Below are positions 6,501-15,081 of a DNA stretch of 31,354 bases, in pieces (the first letter of the stretch is position 1; each line of letters begins with the position of its first letter). The stretch is taken from positions 1 to 31,354 of the forward strand of contig JAEDLI010000016.1 in NCBI GenBank assembly GCA_016295375.1, given 5' to 3'. The position numbers and the translations under genes are program-made. The notes under the pieces are model-generated. The model was not told where the DNA came from and searched no databases. It worked only from the letters and a program-made list of their open reading frames with translations. The stretch comes from Fibrobacter sp. GTDB taxonomy: Bacteria > Fibrobacterota > Fibrobacteria > Fibrobacterales > Fibrobacteraceae.

Positions 6501-7466
6501 ATGTTGACGAGTAGCTTCAGAAGCGAAGACGGTATCGACGTTGAGATCTCGGGCGGAACGGCAGCCGCACCCGAAGGTCAGGGAAGCCCCGATTCCGGGG
6601 AAGGAAAGCCGAATGAACCCGTGGATACGGGAACCCAGGGAGGTCGCAAACCTGGTGAAAACAGCGATGGGGCAAATAATGCCCCGCCGGACGGTAACGG
6701 AGGCCAGCAGGACACGCCGAAGGGTGCCGGGAAGAACGAAAACGATTCCTGGAAAGTACAGCGGAAGTTCGACAGGCTGAAGAGAAACCATGCGGCCAAG
6801 ATGCAGAAACGTGACGAGAAAATCGCTAAACTGACCGAGGACCTGGAGAAGGCGAAACGCGAGCTGGAAGTTCTCCGCAAGGAAAAGGCGGAAGGCAAGG
6901 CTACCGACGAACAGGTGGACGACGCCAGGCTGAACGCAAGGTTTGCCGAACGCGAACTCCAGCGTGAGCAGGAACAGCGCGGTTCGGAGTATGCCGAACA
7001 CGTACGCGAACTGGTCCAGGCGAGAATCGACGACCTTTACCCGACGGACAAGGCGAAGAACGCCTACTCCGAGGCCATCAAGATGGGCCAGGGCAACGGT
7101 GCGTTCAAGGCGGTCTTCAGCGACGAGGTCACCAGGCGTTTCCTGATGGATTCGGACCTTGGTCCCAAACTCACCGAGCACTTCTGCAGGCGACCCGAAG
7201 TATTCGAACACCTGCTTAGCCTCTCCGAGGAACGGAGAAAACACGAACTTTTCGCCATGGAGGCGAGGCTCGGGCTGTTCCTCAAGAACCAGGCAGGCAA
7301 GAAACCGGGCAATTCCAGTCCCGCCGACCCGAAGAATCCCCAGAACAGGGGACAGGCCCCTGCCATCGGCAAGCAGGCCAACCGCGGGAACGGCAACAAT
7401 GTCAACCCTAACGGCGACTGGGCTAGTGACGACGAGGTTTTCCAGTACGTCCGGAGCCGCCGTTAA
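6501..7466 (+). CDS. Scaffolding protein
   Basis: This 321-residue protein lies directly before the coat gene. Residues 15-82 are low-complexity Gly/Pro/Asn/Glu sequence and about 88-165 form a strongly charged coiled coil (KIAKLTEDLEKAKRELEVLR). The centre to about 270 is helical and the tail is Pro/Asn/Gly-rich and flexible. That layout, with a disordered end, long helix and charged C-terminal region, fits scaffolding proteins that guide coat assembly and then leave. There is no sequence motif for the class, so the call depends on composition and on its position between portal and coat. GGAGGATAC supports the ATG. Confidence 0.75.
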   Translation: MLTSSFRSEDGIDVEISGGTAAAPEGQGSPDSGEGKPNEPVDTGTQGGRKPGENSDGANNAPPDGNGGQQDTPKGAGKNENDSWKVQRKFDRLKRNHAAKMQKRDEKIAKLTEDLEKAKRELEVLRKEKAEGKATDEQVDDARLNARFAERELQREQEQRGSEYAEHVRELVQARIDDLYPTDKAKNAYSEAIKMGQGNGAFKAVFSDEVTRRFLMDSDLGPKLTEHFCRRPEVFEHLLSLSEERRKHELFAMEARLGLFLKNQAGKKPGNSSPADPKNPQNRGQAPAIGKQANRGNGNNVNPNGDWASDDEVFQYVRSRR

Positions 7467-7484
7467 AACCAAAGGATTATCAAC

Positions 7485-8702
7485 ATGGCCCACCAGTTTA
7501 CCAACTCCAAGTGGCTCAAGGTGTTCCTCGCCGACCTTATCGACGCGATGCCCTACCTGAAGGCCTCCAAGTCCCACTTCGCAGCCGAAATGAAGGGCAA
7601 GAAGTCCGGGCGTGACTACTTCTTCAGTCTCAACGATGCAGGCCACCCCGAAGAGGGCCTGAACATCAAGACCAAGAACGAACGCGAAAACGGCAAGGGC
7701 GACGTGCAGGAACGCCAGGTGAAGATTCACTTGACCAACATGCACTCCTTCGTTGACCTGAACGTTCTCGACTCCATCGTCAACATTGACGACTTCGAGA
7801 GCGAAATTGGCCAGACTTACGCTCTCCGTCTCGGTGCCGAAACCCAGAAGAAATCCATCGCGAAGACCTTCTTCGACGCTTCCGCAGCTTTCGTGGACGA
7901 CAACAACGGATGGAAGGCTCTTTCTTCCGCAGGCTCCCACATGAAGAGCATCCGCACCGGCGCGAAGGTTGTCGGCTTCTTTGACCCCGTCGCCGAAGGC
8001 GCCCTGACCATCGATGCCATCAACGGCTTCCAGTTCGGCCCGAGCGAACGCGGCAACAAGTTCTATTCCGACGCATCCGTTGGTAAGTTCCAGGGTGCGG
8101 AATACGTCTACACCAACGACGTGCCCAACGTGACCGGCGCTACCCGCTCCCTCACCATCGCTGGCGTGAACGAATCCGACGGCGTGACCACCATCACCCT
8201 GTCCGAAGCGGCCACCGACCTCAAGGCTGGCGAACCGCTCCTGCTTACCGTTGACGGTAAGGTGGCAAAGGCCTGCAACGCCGTGGGTATGCCTACAAAT
8301 GCCAAGTTCTCCGTCGTTGTCCGCGAAGTGGCCGAGGACGGCCTGAGCTTCACCTGCGGCCGCATTTGTGTGGAAGACATCGGCTCCCGCAACTGCTTCG
8401 TCGAAGGAGTAACATCCCTTGCCGGACTTGCAGGAGGAACCCTCACCAACATGCTGACCGACGGCAAGGAATACTTCGTCGCCCAGGTGCGCACCGAAGA
8501 CGTGATGAACTTCGACAACGTGCCCATGGACGACCTGGTCAATGCCGAAAACAGCTCCGTGAGCGTGGGCGGCGTGACCCTGAAGGTGACCGTCTACGGC
8601 GATGGTGACGAAATGCGCAACACCACCCGCTGGGACATCTGCTACGGTGACGGCATCGTGGACAACCGCTTCGTCGCCCTGGCCTATTTCCCCGTGGAAT
8701 AG
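7485..8702 (+). CDS. Major coat protein, P22 gp5-like
   Basis: The 405-residue protein is close in length to P22 coat (430). It has an HK97-like layout: a helical N-arm, a charged loop with VQERQVKIHLTNM (about 76-88), a long spine helix near 105-135, and an Ala/Thr/Val-rich insertion domain at about 215-330 like the extra I-domain of P22 coat. The segment with SDASVGKFQGAEYVYTNDVP resembles a conserved region of P22-type coats. Codon use is strongly biased to a few GC-ending codons, as expected of the most expressed virion gene. AAAGGAT precedes the ATG, and a strong terminator follows the stop. Confidence 0.85.
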   Translation: MAHQFTNSKWLKVFLADLIDAMPYLKASKSHFAAEMKGKKSGRDYFFSLNDAGHPEEGLNIKTKNERENGKGDVQERQVKIHLTNMHSFVDLNVLDSIVNIDDFESEIGQTYALRLGAETQKKSIAKTFFDASAAFVDDNNGWKALSSAGSHMKSIRTGAKVVGFFDPVAEGALTIDAINGFQFGPSERGNKFYSDASVGKFQGAEYVYTNDVPNVTGATRSLTIAGVNESDGVTTITLSEAATDLKAGEPLLLTVDGKVAKACNAVGMPTNAKFSVVVREVAEDGLSFTCGRICVEDIGSRNCFVEGVTSLAGLAGGTLTNMLTDGKEYFVAQVRTEDVMNFDNVPMDDLVNAENSSVSVGGVTLKVTVYGDGDEMRNTTRWDICYGDGIVDNRFVALAYFPVE

Positions 8703-8727
8703 CGAAGAATCTCCTTCCTTAAGAGAG

Positions 8728-8754
8728 GGCTCGCGGATTTTCCGCGGGCCTTTT
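8728..8754 (+). terminator. Intrinsic terminator after the coat gene
   Basis: GGCTCGCGGA (8728-8737) pairs with TCCGCGGGCC (8741-8750) over ten base pairs with one G-U, loop TTT, followed by TTTT. It separates the abundant coat message from the adaptor gene. The GTAAATCTT motif starts within 3 bases of its end. Confidence 0.85.
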
Positions 8755-8765
8755 CCGTAAATCTT
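8755..8765 (+). promoter_or_regulatory. CCGTAAATCTT motif, copy 4
   Basis: This exact 11-base copy follows directly behind a terminator and stands 14 bases before the gp4-like start codon. The short leader GAGGTTTTTATG is the same as that after copy 2. Its place supports a restart of transcription here. Confidence 0.65.
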
Positions 8766-8779
8766 GAGTAGAGGTTTTT

Positions 8780-9478
8780 ATGTTCAAAGCAGAAGACGTT
8801 GTCTATGACGCATTCGACCGGACGGGAATCTACCCGAACCCCCGCGATTCCCTCCCTGGTGACCAGTTCAACATAGGTCTGAAACTACTGAAGGGGCTCT
8901 GCGACGGGTACAACATCCGAAACATGATCCTGTCGCTGCAGAGGAAAGCGACCTTGCGGATTCCGTCCACGGGTGTCATTGTCGCCCGGAAGGACGGGAC
9001 GGTGTTCATCGACGATGTTGCCAGCATTCAGAAGGTGCTGCTGAAGGTCTCCGACGAGGAGGCCGGGGAACTCGATTTCGTGCCGTACCAGGATTTCGAT
9101 TGCTACCCTGGCGGCTCCTGGATATACACGCAGCACCAGACGGGAGCGGACGAATTCGAGCTGGAGTTCAAGAGGGGCCTTTCCGGAAGGACGGCCATAA
9201 TCCACTACAACGCCAAGTTCCCCTGCGAAGTGGACACGGAATACTACCTGCCCGACGAGTACAAGGAACTGTTCACCCTGGGGCTAGGCTGCAAGCTGTT
9301 CACGTCCTTCCCGCGCCAGGACGAGAAGATGGAGAGGCGGTTCGACGCGGAACGCTCGGCCTTGGAACAATCCATAGCCGCTAAGCAGGGCGACTCGAAG
9401 ATGCTCATGTACAACAGATACAGAAGGACTTCCATCGCCGACCGTGGCGATTCCGGGGCCTTCTTGCTCGGGGGCTAG
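8780..9478 (+). CDS. Head-tail adaptor, P22 gp4-like
   Basis: This 232-residue protein sits between coat and the gp10-like gene, where P22 gene 4 lies. Its N-terminus follows the gp4 pattern: a helix VVYDAFDRTGIYP, then GLKLLKGLCDGYN, a hydrophobic strand, and an IDDVASIQKVL stretch. The C-terminal 70 residues are helical and charged. P22 gp4 binds under the portal ring and closes the head after packaging. This copy is longer than P22 gp4 (166 residues) by a central beta-rich portion. The start has GAGG upstream. The next gene begins at the base after its stop. Confidence 0.7.
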   Translation: MFKAEDVVYDAFDRTGIYPNPRDSLPGDQFNIGLKLLKGLCDGYNIRNMILSLQRKATLRIPSTGVIVARKDGTVFIDDVASIQKVLLKVSDEEAGELDFVPYQDFDCYPGGSWIYTQHQTGADEFELEFKRGLSGRTAIIHYNAKFPCEVDTEYYLPDEYKELFTLGLGCKLFTSFPRQDEKMERRFDAERSALEQSIAAKQGDSKMLMYNRYRRTSIADRGDSGAFLLGG

Positions 9479-11143
9479 ATGAAGCAGCGAATCGACAACT
9501 TCCTGGGAGGTACCGTCCGTAGCGAGTTGGGCTACGACGAGATGAGCTATACCCAGAACATGTATTTCGAGTCCAAGACGGACGGCGGCGTCACCAGGAA
9601 CATCCTGAAGGGAATCGAGGGAATGCGGATGAAGTATCCCCTGCAGGGGACGCCGAGGGGCGCCTTCGTGACTTCGACGGGACCGAATAACGGCGGAGAA
9701 CCGCGCCTTTTTGTCGTTTTCGGCCAGTTTCTCTACGTCATTGACAGAACTGAACCGGAACCGAAGAAAATCGGGACGGTTGGTGGCCATGGGCCGGTGT
9801 CCATGTGCGAGACCGGTGGCGAGACCCCGTGGCTGTGCATCGCCTATGGCGACGGGATTGCCGTGTGCCAGGAAACCATGCCTATCCCGTCTCTCGAAAA
9901 CATCGCCCTGCCCGTAAAGCACATCGGCGGCGACGGTGGAGAATCCAGGACGATTCGCCCGACTTACATCACCTACCAGTTCGGATACCTGACCTGCAAC
10001 GACAGAAATACCGACTTTTTCTACCGCTCGTACCTGTATCCTTTCGAACTTGTGGACGGTAACAACCAGGTAATCAAGGACGTGTTTACCTACGACCCGC
10101 TGACGGAGGAACATGTCGAGCAAGGGATGTACATCCCCAGCGATTGGAAGCCGGACGTGACGACCTGCCTGGTGAGCACCAACGCCACCCTTTTCACTTT
10201 CGGTCCTAAGTCCATGCAACTGTTCAAGTACACGGGCGACTCCAACATGCCGTTTAACAGTCCTGACACCTCTGCGCTTGCCATAGGCATACTGGCGGAG
10301 CATTCCGCAGCCTGCATCGGCGACAAGGTGTTCTGGCTCGGAAACTCCGACGTCGGGCAGTTCGGCGTCTACATGACTTCCGATACCAGCCCGCAGAGAA
10401 TCTCCAGGCCCGACATGGAGCGGGAAATAATGGAGATGAAGGACCCTACGGACGCAATCGGGTTCTGCTGGACCTTCGCTGGCCACGTGTTCTACGCCAT
10501 CACGTTCCACACGGACAGAAAGACCTATGTCTACGACATGTCTACCGGCCTGTGGCACAACAGGGTCAGCACGGACCCGGAAACGGGCGAGAACAACGAC
10601 TGGCGCTACAGATACGCATTCCTGTTCGACAATAGCGTCTGCTTCCTGTGCGAAGACGGGGTGGTGGAAATCGCCCTGAACAAGGCGCAGCGCGTGGAAG
10701 AACGTGTTTCCGGAATCATTGCCCCTAGTTGGCGTGAACACGACGGGAACCCCATAATCCGCCTTCGTCGTGGCGGGGCCATCGTTGACGGATTCACGAT
10801 GTTCTGCATCGACAACGTGCAGTTCAAGGTCTACAACAGGATGCCGATGGCACTTACTCTGTCCCTGGAAAGGCCCAAGTGTCGCTTCCGCTACTCCAAG
10901 AACGGCGAGGCATTTGACAATACCAGGGTCGGTGCGCTCGGCCGCGTCAATACGCTGGGACTTTCCGGAACAAAGGACATTACCGGAATCCTTGGCAAGT
11001 GCGGGGAGTTCGGATTCATTACCCAGTTCCCGAGGCTTGGCATAGGCACGTCCTTCACTTTCGAACTGTCCTGCTCCGAGGACATTCCTTTCGACATTGT
11101 AGGCTGCGTCATCAACTGGACGCCCATTTCGAGGGGGTTCTAG
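9479..11143 (+). CDS. Packaged-DNA stabilisation protein, P22 gp10-like
   Basis: The 554-residue protein is beta-rich with repeated strand-turn units, for example FVVFGQFLYVID, TCLVSTNATLFTFG and YAFLFDNSVCFLCEDGVVEI. This fits the propeller-like tail hub gp10 of P22 (472 residues), which binds gp4 and anchors tailspikes and needle. The order YGDGIAVCQE, FKYTGDS and KTYVYDMSTGLWHNR follows the same logic as P22 gp10 segments reading a state or value, then comparing with a display string. The N-terminus (MKQRIDNFLGGTVR) is typical of the family. The gene starts right after the gp4-like stop, and its own stop overlaps the next GTG. Confidence 0.75.
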   Translation: MKQRIDNFLGGTVRSELGYDEMSYTQNMYFESKTDGGVTRNILKGIEGMRMKYPLQGTPRGAFVTSTGPNNGGEPRLFVVFGQFLYVIDRTEPEPKKIGTVGGHGPVSMCETGGETPWLCIAYGDGIAVCQETMPIPSLENIALPVKHIGGDGGESRTIRPTYITYQFGYLTCNDRNTDFFYRSYLYPFELVDGNNQVIKDVFTYDPLTEEHVEQGMYIPSDWKPDVTTCLVSTNATLFTFGPKSMQLFKYTGDSNMPFNSPDTSALAIGILAEHSAACIGDKVFWLGNSDVGQFGVYMTSDTSPQRISRPDMEREIMEMKDPTDAIGFCWTFAGHVFYAITFHTDRKTYVYDMSTGLWHNRVSTDPETGENNDWRYRYAFLFDNSVCFLCEDGVVEIALNKAQRVEERVSGIIAPSWREHDGNPIIRLRRGGAIVDGFTMFCIDNVQFKVYNRMPMALTLSLERPKCRFRYSKNGEAFDNTRVGALGRVNTLGLSGTKDITGILGKCGEFGFITQFPRLGIGTSFTFELSCSEDIPFDIVGCVINWTPISRGF

Positions 11144-11460
11144 TGGCTAAGCTGCGTCACAACATGGCTACCGTGACGGGCAACGACGCCCTGAACGGTC
11201 GCTGGTACAAGTACGACGACGGATTCGTGCGCATAACCGTTCTCCGCGACCTGATGTTCATCGTCTCCAGGGTTGCAGACAGGAGTAAAACCGTGGATAT
11301 CGACCTTCCGGGACATCCTGCATTCATCCTAGAGAAAATCGGCCTGGCGTGGAGCTGTGTCACCGTACCCGAGAACGCCAAGATATCCACTACGCTTGCG
11401 CAGGGGCAGATGATCAAGGGCGTTGTCGCCCTGTCATACGACCGTAAATCTTTAACATAA
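11143..11460 (+). CDS. Small virion-region protein, unknown
   Basis: I place the start at GTG 11143, which overlaps the previous TAG and follows GAGGGGG, giving 105 residues. An ATG far upstream would run inside the gp10-like gene and is unlikely. The product begins MAKLRHNMATVTG and looks like a small beta-sandwich with alternating hydrophobic strands (DGFVRITVLRDLMFIVSRV) and an FILEKIGLAWSCVTVP segment. It could be a tail accessory or needle-related factor in the slot of P22 gp26 or gp14, but it has no long coiled coil, so it is not a classical needle. Copy 5 of the GTAAATCTT motif lies inside its last codons. Confidence 0.6.
   Translation: MAKLRHNMATVTGNDALNGRWYKYDDGFVRITVLRDLMFIVSRVADRSKTVDIDLPGHPAFILEKIGLAWSCVTVPENAKISTTLAQGQMIKGVVALSYDRKSLT
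11442..11452 (+). promoter_or_regulatory. CCGTAAATCTT motif, copy 5
   Basis: This exact 11-base copy overlaps the last codons of the preceding gene and stands 23 bases before the ATG at 11476. A GGGCG-TTGT-CGCCC hairpin (11418-11431) lies just upstream. Confidence 0.6.
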
Positions 11461-11475
11461 AAAAAGGGAACAATC

Positions 11476-12288
11476 ATGCCGTTACCATTAGCCGTACCCA
11501 TCATTATGGCCGTTGCGGGAGCAGCGGGAGCAGCAATTTCTGAATACAACGAATCCTCCGCTGCAGGACTTGCGAAGAATGACGCCCGGAAGAACGAGGA
11601 GCAGGTCCGTCAATGGGCTGAAAGTCTCAAGAAGCAGGTCAAGGACCATTACGACTCTACCCGTGACCTCTACGGGACCGAGCAGGACGTAAAGAACTAC
11701 CAGGACCTGGCCAGGAATACCGATTTCGAGGGACTCTACAACGAGTTCTACGACCTGGACGGTGACGGAGTGGCCGACACCGAGAGTTTCTCCTTCGACA
11801 AGACTGCAGGCGACTACTACAACGAGAATTCCCAGAAGATCATCGGCGACGTGATGAAGAAGGCTCAGGGGACCGCCGCTGCCGCCGGCATGGGTCGTTC
11901 CTACGACGGACTCAATTCCATGATTCAGGCGGGAATCGACAAGGACGAACAGCTTTGGAACGAAGCCAACGCCAACTACAGGGCCGACCGCGGGCAGGCT
12001 TACAGCGAGTGGAACGGTTACATGCAGCAGAAAAACGCCCAGTATAACGCCCTGGTGAACGCCATGTCCGGAGACCTTTCCGCAGCGAAGGACCTGGCCA
12101 CCATGTACCAGACCCACTCCCAGAACGAGTTCGAGGATCTGATGAATGCGGACATCGCAGGGCAGCAGGCTGTGCAGACCGCCGCGCAGACCACGGCCAG
12201 CACGGGCAACGACACCTTTGACTGGGGCAAGATACTTACGGGCGGGGCTTCCGCACTGCCTCTGTTCAAGTTCGCGGGAGGTTCGTAA
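11476..12288 (+). CDS. Ejection-type internal virion protein candidate
   Basis: Of the 270 residues, 5-22 form a hydrophobic Ala/Gly-rich segment (LAVPIIMAVAGAAGAA). A long polar helical region rich in Q, N, A and D follows. This resembles DNA-injection proteins such as P22 gp7, which have an N-terminal hydrophobic part and cross the host envelope. Residues 93-103 read DLDGDGVADTE, an exact calcium-loop-like pattern of the dockerin or EF-hand type. The C-terminus again ends in a hydrophobic Gly-rich tail. AAAGGGAAC supports the ATG, and the stop overlaps the next start (TAATG). The ejection call comes from gene order and composition. Confidence 0.5.
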   Translation: MPLPLAVPIIMAVAGAAGAAISEYNESSAAGLAKNDARKNEEQVRQWAESLKKQVKDHYDSTRDLYGTEQDVKNYQDLARNTDFEGLYNEFYDLDGDGVADTESFSFDKTAGDYYNENSQKIIGDVMKKAQGTAAAAGMGRSYDGLNSMIQAGIDKDEQLWNEANANYRADRGQAYSEWNGYMQQKNAQYNALVNAMSGDLSAAKDLATMYQTHSQNEFEDLMNADIAGQQAVQTAAQTTASTGNDTFDWGKILTGGASALPLFKFAGGS

Positions 12289-12635
12289 TGGCTTCTTCTA
12301 TCAACTGGGGGAGTGTCGGTAGCGTCCAGCGCAGTTTCGACGCCACTCCGAAACATTCCGTAAGCAACGAGGGAATCGCCGACTTCATGGCCGCGATGAC
12401 GGATGTACTGGCATCGCGTTCCCGCAAGGAGGCCGTCGAAGGCCGGGAGGGAAAGGAACTCGAAACACTCGAGTCCGAACTTGCCGAACTCGAACGGGAA
12501 AAGACGGATCTCGAAGCCCAACTTGCGGGGTCAAATTTTGTTCACGGCGGCAACCGAGGCGGCACATACGACGCCGACAGTGCGTCCATGTTCATGGCAG
12601 GGTTCAATCCAGCAATCGATACCGGGAGGATGTAA
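12288..12635 (+). CDS. Small coiled-coil protein in the ejection block
   Basis: The 115-residue protein begins in a TAATG overlap with the gene before, and its own stop overlaps the next ATG in the same way. Residues about 43-80 form a charged coiled coil (LETLESELAELEREKTDLEA). The ends are Gly/Ser/Asn-rich and look flexible. No family is recognised. Tight coupling on both sides suggests a stoichiometric partner of the neighbouring internal virion proteins or a chaperone for them. Confidence 0.6.
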   Translation: MASSINWGSVGSVQRSFDATPKHSVSNEGIADFMAAMTDVLASRSRKEAVEGREGKELETLESELAELEREKTDLEAQLAGSNFVHGGNRGGTYDADSASMFMAGFNPAIDTGRM

Positions 12636-13417
12636 TGGAACGGGAAGAAATTCTGCGGCGCCTGGAAGAAGTCAATGCCAGAATTGCCGAAATCAAGGCG
12701 AAGATTGCAAGCCGCAAGGCGGGCGAGTCCGATACTGACGACGATGCGGAATACCGCACCGCACGCCACGACTATATCGTCAACGGCGACCGTAGCGGAC
12801 TTGACGCCTACTGGAGAGGCAAGGAAGCCAAGGCTGAACTGGACAAGGCGAACCAGGCAGCACTCCAGGAAGCGAAGGACGATTTCGAAATGAAGATGGT
12901 GGAACTGGACAACGCCAGGGCGGCACTTGCCCAGGCGACAAAGATCGGTTCGGATTCTACGGGACCCCATGGCGAGTACAACAAGGCACTTGTCGCCTAC
13001 AACAAGTCCCTCCGCAAGCTGCACGAACTTGACCCGGCCTTTACCGTTCCGGAAGAACCTGCGCCTGAGGGCAATCCTGGCGAAAATACCGGACTTGACA
13101 AGAAAGGATTGAATAGCTTGCAGGCAAGGATAAATGATGCCCGTAAAAGTGGAATGAACGACAAGGAATACGCGGAAACAGAACGCATTTTGAAGGAATA
13201 CCGCAAGGACAATGTGTTCTCCAATGAAGCCCAGGCCCTGCTTGACAAACTTTCCAAGATAAGCACCCCGTCGAAAAGGGCCGTCGCCGCCAAGGCCATG
13301 GACAAGAAGGTGGATGAGTTTAATTCCAAAAGCTGGACTTGGCGGAAAACTAACACCGTGCCCGGAGCCGAAAAATACGGCTATAAACTTGTTAATTACA
13401 AGTACGTAAAGGAGTAA
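12635..13417 (+). CDS. Helical virion-region protein, unknown
   Basis: The 260-residue protein is almost entirely polar helix: an EEILRRLEEVNARIAEIKAK coil at the start, then a second helical run around 60-105 (AKAELDKANQAALQEAKDD), a Pro/Gly-rich linker near 145-165 and a basic C-terminal third. There is no membrane segment. The start overlaps the previous stop (TAATG). By position it belongs to the ejection or internal virion set, possibly equivalent to P22 gp20, but no conserved motif confirms that. Confidence 0.55.
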   Translation: MEREEILRRLEEVNARIAEIKAKIASRKAGESDTDDDAEYRTARHDYIVNGDRSGLDAYWRGKEAKAELDKANQAALQEAKDDFEMKMVELDNARAALAQATKIGSDSTGPHGEYNKALVAYNKSLRKLHELDPAFTVPEEPAPEGNPGENTGLDKKGLNSLQARINDARKSGMNDKEYAETERILKEYRKDNVFSNEAQALLDKLSKISTPSKRAVAAKAMDKKVDEFNSKSWTWRKTNTVPGAEKYGYKLVNYKYVKE

Positions 13418-13419
13418 GG

Positions 13420-14931
13420 ATGAATAAGGAAGCATTGGTTAAACTCATCGGGCAAGACCTTAAGGCGAGTTCTGAAATTTCGGAATCGCTTGACAGGGAC
13501 TTGGAGAACCTAAAGGACCAGGATGTGGATTCCTTCATAGAACGCCATTTCGACGAATTGAATAGCCTGCCCATTACCGGGGCCAAGATTCGCGGTTACA
13601 AACCCGGTCAGGCAGAAGATGAAAAGCTGGCCTCCGATTTTGGCTATGGCAGTATCGACGACTTGTTCAAGTTAGACAGCAAGAAGCACTGGACCAGGTA
13701 CAGGAAGGAAACCCTGAAACGGCTGGCCGAAGAGAACGGCATGACTTACGACGATTTCCGTTCCCGCCTGGTCAACGCCCAGAAAGCCTACGACGACGTT
13801 CAGCTCAAGAAGGAAAGACAACGTATCTGGGAAGAAGGAATGAACCCAAAGTTCAAAGAACATCCTATTGACTGGGTAGGAATGAAACTTGCCAAAACGT
13901 TCATGGGAAATGCTCTTCCAGATTTCAAAGAAGCCGTTTTGGAAGGAAAAGATGTTGATAATGCGAAACTTGCCCGCGATCTGGCGATAGATACAGGATT
14001 CCTGGGGTTGAATTTTCTTTTCCCCGGAGGAAAATATGTTTCAAAAGCGCCTTTATTGCGTGATATGGGCGGACTTGGACGAATGGCTGGCGGCGCCGCA
14101 TACAATGGCGGTTTAGCTGCTGCAAACGAAGGGTCGCAGGCCTACCTCCACGACAAGGATTTCGATATTGAATCTGTCATGCTTGCTGCGGCGCTCGGTG
14201 GGGCCTTTGACATCCAAGGTAAGCAGGTTGGCGATATGGTCAAAAGTTTCGGTAATGGTTCCAAAACTGCTCAAAAAATCGGCAACAACATAGAGTACGC
14301 TATGGGAGATTTCAAAGGTGCCGCCGATGATTATGTAAAAGAGATGAAGAACTTGGACAATATTTACCAGAATCCACGAAACAACCCTGCATCAAATGAA
14401 TACAAGATAACCCCCGAAAATGTGCACAATCCTGCGGTATACAGGGAAGACGCCGAAAAGGCAAGGGAGGCTATGGATTTGTTTGAACATGTAAACAAAA
14501 GAACAATGCCTGAAATATTAGATAAGGAACAGCCTGAAGTGTTGCTTTTTGACGGATTTGGTGAACCCCAAAAAATACCAAATAAGAGACCGATGAATGA
14601 TCACGAATATTACAACGCCTTGTCCAAACATCAACCACTATTAAATCTTGAAAAAAGTATTACCGCTGGAGCCAAGAATGTAAAGAATATAAAGACCGTC
14701 GCCGATGTAGCCAAGAGTTCAAAAGTAATGCATTCTGTGAACAAAGAAACACAAGCCGACATAGAGAAAACTAGCAAGATTGCCATGGACAATAAAGAGA
14801 GGCTATGGGCAAACGGGGTAAATCTTCCACAATCTGCAAGTGACCCCGACTGGAATAAATATCAGGAATGGGCTCTAAAAAATCCGAAACTGGCGGAAGA
14901 TGGTCGAATAGCTTCTCTTTTCAACCGCTAA
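13420..14931 (+). CDS. Large ejection-type protein candidate (P22 gp16 slot)
   Basis: The 503-residue protein is the last gene before the tailspike, the place of P22 gene 16. Residues about 1-150 are charged and helical. About 185-265 are Gly/Ala-rich and hydrophobic (FLGLNFLFPGG, GGLGRMAGGAAYNGG, MLAAALGG) and could insert into the host membrane during DNA injection. The rest is charged and Lys/Asn-rich. Base composition falls across the gene: by hand count GC is 34 of 60 at 13681-13740 but 20 of 60 at 14641-14700, so the 3' part looks recently acquired. GGAG before the ATG supports the start. No catalytic motif is visible. Confidence 0.5.
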   Translation: MNKEALVKLIGQDLKASSEISESLDRDLENLKDQDVDSFIERHFDELNSLPITGAKIRGYKPGQAEDEKLASDFGYGSIDDLFKLDSKKHWTRYRKETLKRLAEENGMTYDDFRSRLVNAQKAYDDVQLKKERQRIWEEGMNPKFKEHPIDWVGMKLAKTFMGNALPDFKEAVLEGKDVDNAKLARDLAIDTGFLGLNFLFPGGKYVSKAPLLRDMGGLGRMAGGAAYNGGLAAANEGSQAYLHDKDFDIESVMLAAALGGAFDIQGKQVGDMVKSFGNGSKTAQKIGNNIEYAMGDFKGAADDYVKEMKNLDNIYQNPRNNPASNEYKITPENVHNPAVYREDAEKAREAMDLFEHVNKRTMPEILDKEQPEVLLFDGFGEPQKIPNKRPMNDHEYYNALSKHQPLLNLEKSITAGAKNVKNIKTVADVAKSSKVMHSVNKETQADIEKTSKIAMDNKERLWANGVNLPQSASDPDWNKYQEWALKNPKLAEDGRIASLFNR

Positions 14932-15074
14932 CGGTTTCCGTCGATCAATGTTTCCTGCTTTTCTTCCATGTATTCTTCGGCAAAGAATAAAAAATCAAAG
15001 ACGAAGGCGGAAATAAACACAAGCAGGAATACAAGGACGTTGAAACAAATTAGGCTTTTGGTCCTCTCTTTCAT
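14928..15074 (-). CDS. 48-residue single-pass membrane protein (moron candidate)
   Basis: This minus-strand frame runs from the ATG at 15074 to a stop at 14928-14930. The product has a basic start (MKERTK), one long hydrophobic helix at about residues 8-30 (VLVFLLVFISAFVFDFLFF) and an acidic tail (AEEYMEEKQET), a clear inside-positive membrane protein pattern. It overlaps the stop of the gene on the other strand by 3 bases. A TATATT element lies 7 bases before the ATG, the same spacing as host leaderless starts in this window, so it may be expressed in the lysogen. P22 carries its superinfection-exclusion region in the same place, between gene 16 and the tailspike. Function is inferred from place only. 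Confidence 0.5.
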   Translation of the reverse strand: MKERTKSLICFNVLVFLLVFISAFVFDFLFFAEEYMEEKQETLIDGNR

Positions 15075-15081
15075 ATTCTCA

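Noticed and set aside
5817..7940. Very long minus-strand open frame
   Set aside because: It is the shadow of the strongly biased portal, KTSC, scaffold and coat genes, has no sensible start, and its composition is not protein-like.
14818..14826. Seventh exact GTAAATCTT
   Set aside because: It lies inside the coding frame (residues VNL), about 100 bases before the gene end, and is not preceded by CC or followed by a start codon in range. It is probably chance.
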